From Ochotona curzoniae (taxonomy: Eukaryota; Chordata; Mammalia; Lagomorpha; Ochotonidae), in NCBI RefSeq assembly GCF_017591425.1, contig NW_024466459.1, positions 7,688,001 through 7,752,000 of the forward strand: a stretch of DNA of 64,000 bases. The letters run 5' to 3'. Positions 58,757 through 64,000 of this stretch are shown here, in pieces. The notes under the pieces were generated by a model. That model was given only the letters and a program-made list of their open reading frames with translations, did no database searches and had not been told where the DNA came from. Made by a program: the position numbers and the translations under genes. Numbering within the stretch: the stretch's first letter is position 1; every line of letters begins with the position of its first letter.

Positions 58757-58985
58757 GGCAGGGAGAGCATCTATATGCTGGTTCACTCCCTAACTGCCTG
58801 CAGCAGGGAAAGCTGAGGCAGGCTAAGCTTCACTTAGGTCTCCCAGGTGTGCACAGAGACCCAAGGGCCCTGCTGCCTTCCAGAGTGTGCACACCCAGGA
58901 AGCTGGCGCCGGGAGGAGAGCCAGGACTCCGGCTCTGGGATGGGAGGCTCCCAAGCAGCATCGTAACCACCACGCCAGACTCCTG
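58757..58985 (-). repeat. CSINE-type SINE, older subfamily
   Basis: TATGCTGGTTCACTCCCTAA, TAGGTCTCCCAGGTGTGCAC, ACACCCAGGAAGCTGGCGCC and GTAACCACCACGCCAGACTC match the older lagomorph subfamily in reverse. The tail is missing. Confidence 0.6.
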
Positions 58986-59867
58986 TCCTTAACCTGCTTT
59001 GTCACCAGCCCCATGGATGCCTGCTGGATCCTGGGAGAACCCTGGCCTCTGGATTCTGGTTTCAGCAGCAGGTGCATGCTCGGGTCTCCCAGGTCCTTCA
59101 CACTGACCCCTGCACCTCCACTTCCACATCCACAGTGCCCCCCCAGACCCGGGTCTCTGCAAACCTCTTGGGGTCTCCTCCTCTTCCAGTGCAGCGATGG
59201 GCACTTTTCAGTCATCCCAGCCAGGTCCAGCAGGGGCCTTCCTTGGTCTTTCTCTTCCCTTGCCTGTCGCCCCCATCCCCGATGCCTGTTCCAGCCCTGG
59301 TACTTCACACAGCGTCCAGGGCACAGTTGGCAGCTGGTAAATATTTTTTTTTTTTAACAAATTAGTCCTGCTAATACCTCCTAAGCAGTCCGTCAACTGG
59401 CGAGCCGCCCCCCGCCCCCTTCTCCCCTCGTCTCTGATCGGGATGCCATCTGCCAGGCTGGCTGGTGTTGGTCTCTGGCCATCCACCATGGGTCTGATCT
59501 CCTTAAGGAAGTGGATGTCTTGCCACGTGCTTTCTGTCTGAATTCCTTCAACGGCACCGTGTGGTACACGGAGAAAGTCCTCCTCGGCAAGCTGGGCATT
59601 GCCCTTTCGGTCACTACATCAGTCAAGCAATGGATGTTCATAGCTCCACAAAACCATTCAACCTTACCCTGGGGCCTCCTGCTGACTCACCTACTACTGG
59701 AAGCCTCCTCCAGACACTGCCAACCGAGCCACAGGTGCTGCACCACCAATTTCCACATCCACTTCTCCTCTCTGACATGGGTTCTCAGCGGACTGATTTT
59801 GGACCCTTCCTACGCCCGGGAAACTGTCATGTTTGGGGAGGTTTTTGATAATCATGATTAGGGAGAT

Positions 59868-59960
59868 GAGGATGTTATTGGCATCCACTGGGCGAGTGGG
59901 AGGGGGCACCGACGCTGCTAAACAGCCTACAGGATATGGGCCACCCCACGCAGGAACACC
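59868..59960 (+). repeat. MER5A-like fragment, 3' part
   Basis: GTTATTGGCATCCACTGGGC, GACGCTGCTAAACAGCCTAC and AGGATATGGGCCACCCCACG match the distal half of MER5A (GCTACTGGCATCTAGTGGG..., GATGCTGCTAAACATCCTAC...). Confidence 0.75.
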
Positions 59961-60785
59961 AAACAGCACAGGAAGTGAACATTGCTGGGGCTAAGGCACC
60001 CCGGGTGGGCCTGTTCATTTCTGTATTCCATCCGGGCCTTTGCCACCAGCACCACCACTGTTTGCAGAGTGGCTATCCCACCTGGCTCTGGAAGGAGAGC
60101 CTAGCCTTTCTCCAAACAGGAGGACTGGGTTGCTAAGACAGAGGCTGTAGGCCATCCCCTAGGACACAGAGGCACATGACGGCGCAGGTACCTGACAGCT
60201 TCCAGCTGAAGAGGAACCTTCCAGCTGGTACCTTAGAGGAGCCAGGGCAGGCACGACCACTTTGGGCTCCCAGGTTGTAATCGTGTTGCCAGATGGGGAC
60301 ATCGCCCTTAGCACCAACCCTGCTGGGCCGATCAGACAAACAGGGCTGTTTATTAGGCCCGGACGGGAGCAGACATGTGGACAGTCCTCTCCTGGGGTGG
60401 GTGGAGGAGAGGGACTGAGGCCTCCCCGCCCCCCCTTCTCTTAGTGGTGAGGCTAACCAGACGGGAAGGCTCCAGAGTGTCAGTGTTTCCCATCGGGCCT
60501 GGCTTCTCTGCAGCCACAAAGCTCCCCTTCGGAGGTTCTTTGTGTTCCTGGTCAGCGACCCTTCTCCTGGAGCAACCCCACACCGAGTAGATCGGGGACT
60601 CGGCCCAGGGTCAGGCTGGAACCTCCCCTGCAGACTCCGCTGTGCCTTTGGCAGCAGGGCCTCCTCCAGCCGTCCTCCAGCTCCATCAAGGAAGTGCCTG
60701 TCTTTGCAACGCTGCCCCTAAAGAAGGGTCATTATTGCTGATGCCTTTCCTCCCCCATCTGTTGTAATCGTTTACACTCCACTTG

Positions 60786-60804
60786 CTAATTAGAGACTAA
60801 TTAG
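60786..60804. promoter_or_regulatory. Tandem CTAATTAG palindromes (homeodomain-type)
   Basis: Two identical palindromic octamers CTAATTAG at 60786-60793 and 60797-60804, separated by AGA, in unique sequence. CTAATTAG(C) is a known binding core for paired-like homeodomain factors. Use in this gene is inferred. Confidence 0.4.
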
Positions 60805-60919
60805 CTGGTGCCGAAATTCATCACTTTCCAAACACAACGCGGCAGCAGGAAGCGCACAGTGAGGCGGCCAACAGCTGCACCTCCGTTTGCTGGGAGCCAG
60901 GCGCCACTCTGCCCCTCCT

Positions 60920-60978
60920 TCCCTCCTCCTCCTGCCCGCCTCTTCCTCCTCCTCTTCTTCCTCCTTCTCCTCCAACTC
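60920..60978 (+). repeat. Pyrimidine-rich (TCC/CTT)n tract
   Basis: About 60 bp of near-pure pyrimidine, TCCCTCCTCCTCCTG through TTCCTCCTCCTCTTCTTCC. Simple repeat; the Glu/Arg-rich reverse frame over it is an artefact. Confidence 0.8.
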
Positions 60979-61888
60979 CAGAGCACAGACCCAAGGCATC
61001 CTCACCGAATGAATGAAGAAGGCATAAGAGTGAATGAAGGATGACTGGTCCAGGAGCACCTGCAGCGGAAGCTGTGTTGCTGGGGAGATGGGAGTGGATT
61101 GTATGAGATACAAAGCCACCCATCAGCTGGGGGAGCAATGCGTTGGATGGGTCACTCCCATCCTGGGATGGGGAGGGCAGGACCAAACAGGTGCCCCAAG
61201 CACAGTGACTGATGTGGAATGGGGCCTTTGGGGTATGGGACTCAACAGATGAGACAGTAAGAAACAGAAAGCTGGGAGATTGAGGGAGACAGGCCAGCAG
61301 AGAGGAGGCAGAGGCCTTGACAGAGCCCAGGAGGTGACACTGGCCAGGGTGAGAGGTGTGATTGCAACATCGAGACCCTCTGTGGCCCTGGATTGAAACC
61401 ATCCATTTGCATGACAGCTAGGAGCTGAGCAGGCCCCAGGCCCTGACCTTGCACCTGCGTATCAGGGAAAGCCGCTGTGATTACCCAAAGCTGCGTCTTC
61501 TCATTAGGCCACGGGCAGCAGTGCTGGCTGGCTACACTCCCGTGTCCATGTTTTCAGCCTGGCACTGGGACCTCCGTTTGGATGTGTTGAATGAAAGGAA
61601 GGTGTGCACCCTGTGGTCGGACAGCCTCCCGGGGACATAGGTGGCCCCTCCTGCTGCCCTCCAGGCCTAGTCTGGTGTGTGTGGTGAATATTTGCCATCT
61701 GCTTTTCAGGAAAGATGGGGCAGTCTGATTGGCTGCCTCGGTCGAGGCCCCTGATGTAAGCACTCCAACTCGAAGGGGTGATAGGAGATGCCAGACACCC
61801 CTGATGGGAAGACAAATGCATCCACTGCATGCACTGGCATCAGAACCTCTGGCTCCAAATGCAATGGCCTGGTTAAGAACTGGGAACA

Positions 61889-62205
61889 CAGGCCTGGCAC
61901 GATGGCTCAATGGCTAAATCCTCACCTTGTGAGCACCAAGATCCCATATGTGTGCAGGTTCATATCCCGGCTACTCCACTTCCCTTCCAGCTCCCTGCTT
62001 ACGGCCTGAAAAAGCAGTGAAGGATGGCCTAAAGCCTTGGGATCTTCCACCTGCATGGAAGACTCGGAAGAGGCCCCTGGCTTTAGATTGCCTTAACTCT
62101 AGCTGTTGTGACCATTTGGGGAGTGAACCAGCAGATGGAAGATTTTTTTCTTTGTAAATCTGAGCTGCTTTTCCAATACAAATAAATACATTATATATAA
62201 ATATA
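61889..62205 (+). repeat. CSINE followed by (AC)n
   Basis: GGCCTGGCACGATGGCTCAA, AAGATCCCATATGTGTGCAG, CAGCTCCCTGCTTACGGCCT, CATTTGGGGAGTGAACCAGC and a CAATACAAATAAATACATTA tail. An (AC)n run from about 62203 to 62225 grows out of the tail. Confidence 0.9.
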
Positions 62206-63144
62206 CACACACACACACACACACAGAGAACTGGGATCAGGCCAGTGGAGTTCCTAGGACACGAAGCTACTGTGTGGCCGAGTGGTCCCTATTCACTGTG
62301 TGGGCTGAAGGGGTGGAGTGCGGGCAGCTGGGGCAGCCACGCCCCCTGTAAGGACTACAGCACCCCCACAAATTCATGGACTCTTCCTGGTCCCTCCTTT
62401 CCTATTTTACCACCTTCCACCTGCCTTCCTTTCTCAGTGGTGCTGGGCCCAGACTGGCAAACATGCCCAGTCACCGCCCTGAGGGGTCACAGCACACCTG
62501 GTCTCCCGTGCTCACTGCGTGTACACCTGACAGCCAGTTCCCCCAACCCCACCCCGCAGGGTGGGCTGCTGCTGGGATGGCATTTTAAGAGACCTAGATA
62601 GAGAGGCTGGCTCAGCAGGCCGACACTGGGATGCAGAGGTGGGCATGTTACCGGGGTGCTGGGGAGTGGGGGCTCTTGCCCACCCCCCAGGCAGGGCTGC
62701 AGTGGGGTCACAGTTGCCATGGCACCCAGACACCCTCCCCAATCTGGTTACAGTATAGTCCTGCACCTCGGTGGGGGCGGTGCAGGAGTAAGGTTTCCAC
62801 TCCCCTCCTCTCTCCAAGCTCCCCAGCTGTTCACCTGGGAGCACCCCCAGCCTGTTTTTCCAAGGGCTAACTGTGCCAGCACCTTTGAAGTCAGGGGAGG
62901 CAATGGAGACACAGCTGGGGCTCTGGCTGTTGTCCTGGGGCCACAGAACTCCCCTCAAATCAACTCCGCCCCAGACTTCCACCCTCCTGACTCCTTCCTC
63001 CAGCCCCACTGAGTGCCCTCCACATACCCAGCAGCGGTGTAGGAGGGTGAGGCTGCTGCACAGCCCCCTCCCCTCACTGGGGCTCACCTCCCCTTGCTGC
63101 TAAGATTCTAATCTCCCGCACATTGATCCCCTCTAATAGGATCC

Positions 63145-63195
63145 CTGTCTGTAGTCCCAGCTCTTTATTTACAGAATGGGGACAGGGCAGCTCTG
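63145..63195 (+). repeat. Possible MIR fragment
   Basis: CCCAGCTCTTTATTTACAGA followed by ATGGGGACAGGG resembles the MIR core. Short and weak. Confidence 0.3.
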
Positions 63196-64000
63196 AAAGG
63201 CCTGGAGAGAAACCAGGGGCCAGAGTACAAGCAGGGGACCATTCTGAGGCTTTGGGGATTGTGAGGGCTCATTCGGGTACATGCTTATGTGTGGCAGCGG
63301 CCCAGGACACCGACACGTGTGCATGGGGTGTGCACGCACACATGTGCATCTCAGTGCTCCGTGGGTATGTAGTCACAAATATTAATCCCTTTTTATGCAA
63401 AGAGATGAGGGATTGTAAACCTGGGGAAATCAAGCTGGAAACTGGGCCAGGCCTTCCTTCCCCTCCTCCCTGCCCCGCCCTATGCTCCCCTCACCCCTGC
63501 CAAATGGACCTGACTGGTAACCAGTCAGAGCTGGATCTCAATGTGGCGAGTTCGCTCTGCAGCCTTCAGAACCCAGTTTCTGGCCTGCCCCTCCTGCCCT
63601 GGCTCCTGCCTCGGGCTTCCCTTTCCTGCCTTGTGCCTCAACCCCCATGCTTTTATCTTCCAAGCTGGGTCTATTGACCCAGCTCCTAGTGGCACTTCTA
63701 CTGGGGGTTCCTGGGCTGCTAATGGAGGGGCAGGCAGCAGGGAGACACGGATAGAGGCGGGCTCTGCAGGGGAGCAGGGGTGGCGGGCCGGAGGGAGATA
63801 TCAGGGCCTGAGCAGGTGTGGACGGGCATGGGTGGCACTTTAGTTAAGTGGAGGAGCAAACAGCCTTCGGGTCTCCTGAGGAACAGGCTCCAGCGAGGTT
63901 GATGCTGTGCCCGGCCCACAATGGGCCTTCGAGGAGGGGCAGCTCTGCCCTGGCAGGGGAAAGAGGAGAGGAGGGCAGGGAGAGGTATCTATCAAGCACC

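Larger units (their letters stand above)
39094..64000 (-). other. SDK2: SDK2 intron 1 (3' 24.9 kb; exon 1 outside window)
   Basis: The sequence upstream of exon 2 on the minus strand has no leader-peptide exon that I can recognise, so it is read as intron 1. It contains an L1M fragment, one mariner-like copy, CSINE copies clustered at 57.0-59.0 kb, MLT1-like LTR fragments at 46.5, 52.0 and 55.9 kb, a MER5A-like fragment and TG/CA tracts. Candidate regulatory blocks occur near 40.8, 45.9, 48.9 and 60.8 kb. An unrecognised noncoding RNA cannot be excluded. Confidence 0.75.

Noticed and set aside
39094..64000. Signal-peptide exon (exon 1) of SDK2
   Set aside because: I looked for a minus-strand leader ending in a Gln/Ala cleavage region followed by a phase-1 donor and found none. 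It is probably beyond 64000.

Overview
The window is mammalian nuclear DNA from a lagomorph, most likely a pika (Ochotona). It is full of tRNA-derived C-type SINEs (CSINE). The youngest copies have the form I associate with pika: a body starting near 'gcctagtggctaaag' and a tail ending in 'AATAAATCTT'. It also carries MIR, MER5A-like, L1M and MLT1-like fossils, as expected in a eutherian genome. The species call is from memory of SINE subfamilies and has not been searched.

The only protein-coding gene I can support is SDK2 (sidekick cell adhesion molecule 2), on the minus strand. Four consecutive internal coding exons are visible, read right to left: 38934-39093, 17364-17470, 8155-8302 and 2925-3058 (160, 107, 148 and 134 nt). 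Joined, they stay in frame for 549 nt and encode the first two immunoglobulin domains of the ectodomain. They are called exons 2-5 here because the signal-peptide exon should come first; that numbering is inferred. The signal-peptide exon and promoter should lie beyond 64000, and the rest of the protein (later Ig domains, the fibronectin III array, the membrane segment and the PDZ-binding tail) should lie before base 1.

Layout: 1-2924 is part of intron 5. Intron 4 is 5.1 kb (3059-8154), intron 3 is 9.1 kb (8303-17363), intron 2 is 21.5 kb (17471-38933), and at least 24.9 kb of intron 1 fills 39094-64000. Intron 2 appears to be a GC-AG intron with a near-ideal GC donor.

The introns hold about 20 CSINE copies or fragments in both orientations. 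They also hold two L1M 3' fragments, four copies of a mariner-like short element (two side by side), and MER, MIR and MLT1-type fragments. One probable and one possible LTR, several CA/TG microsatellites, and some AT-rich blocks with homeodomain, SOX or POU-like motifs complete the picture; those blocks could be conserved enhancers.

I see no other gene, RNA gene, CRISPR array or operon-like system. No novel biological system is evident. The most useful observations are the GC-AG intron, the cassette organisation of the Ig exons, the mariner-like elements and the candidate enhancers.
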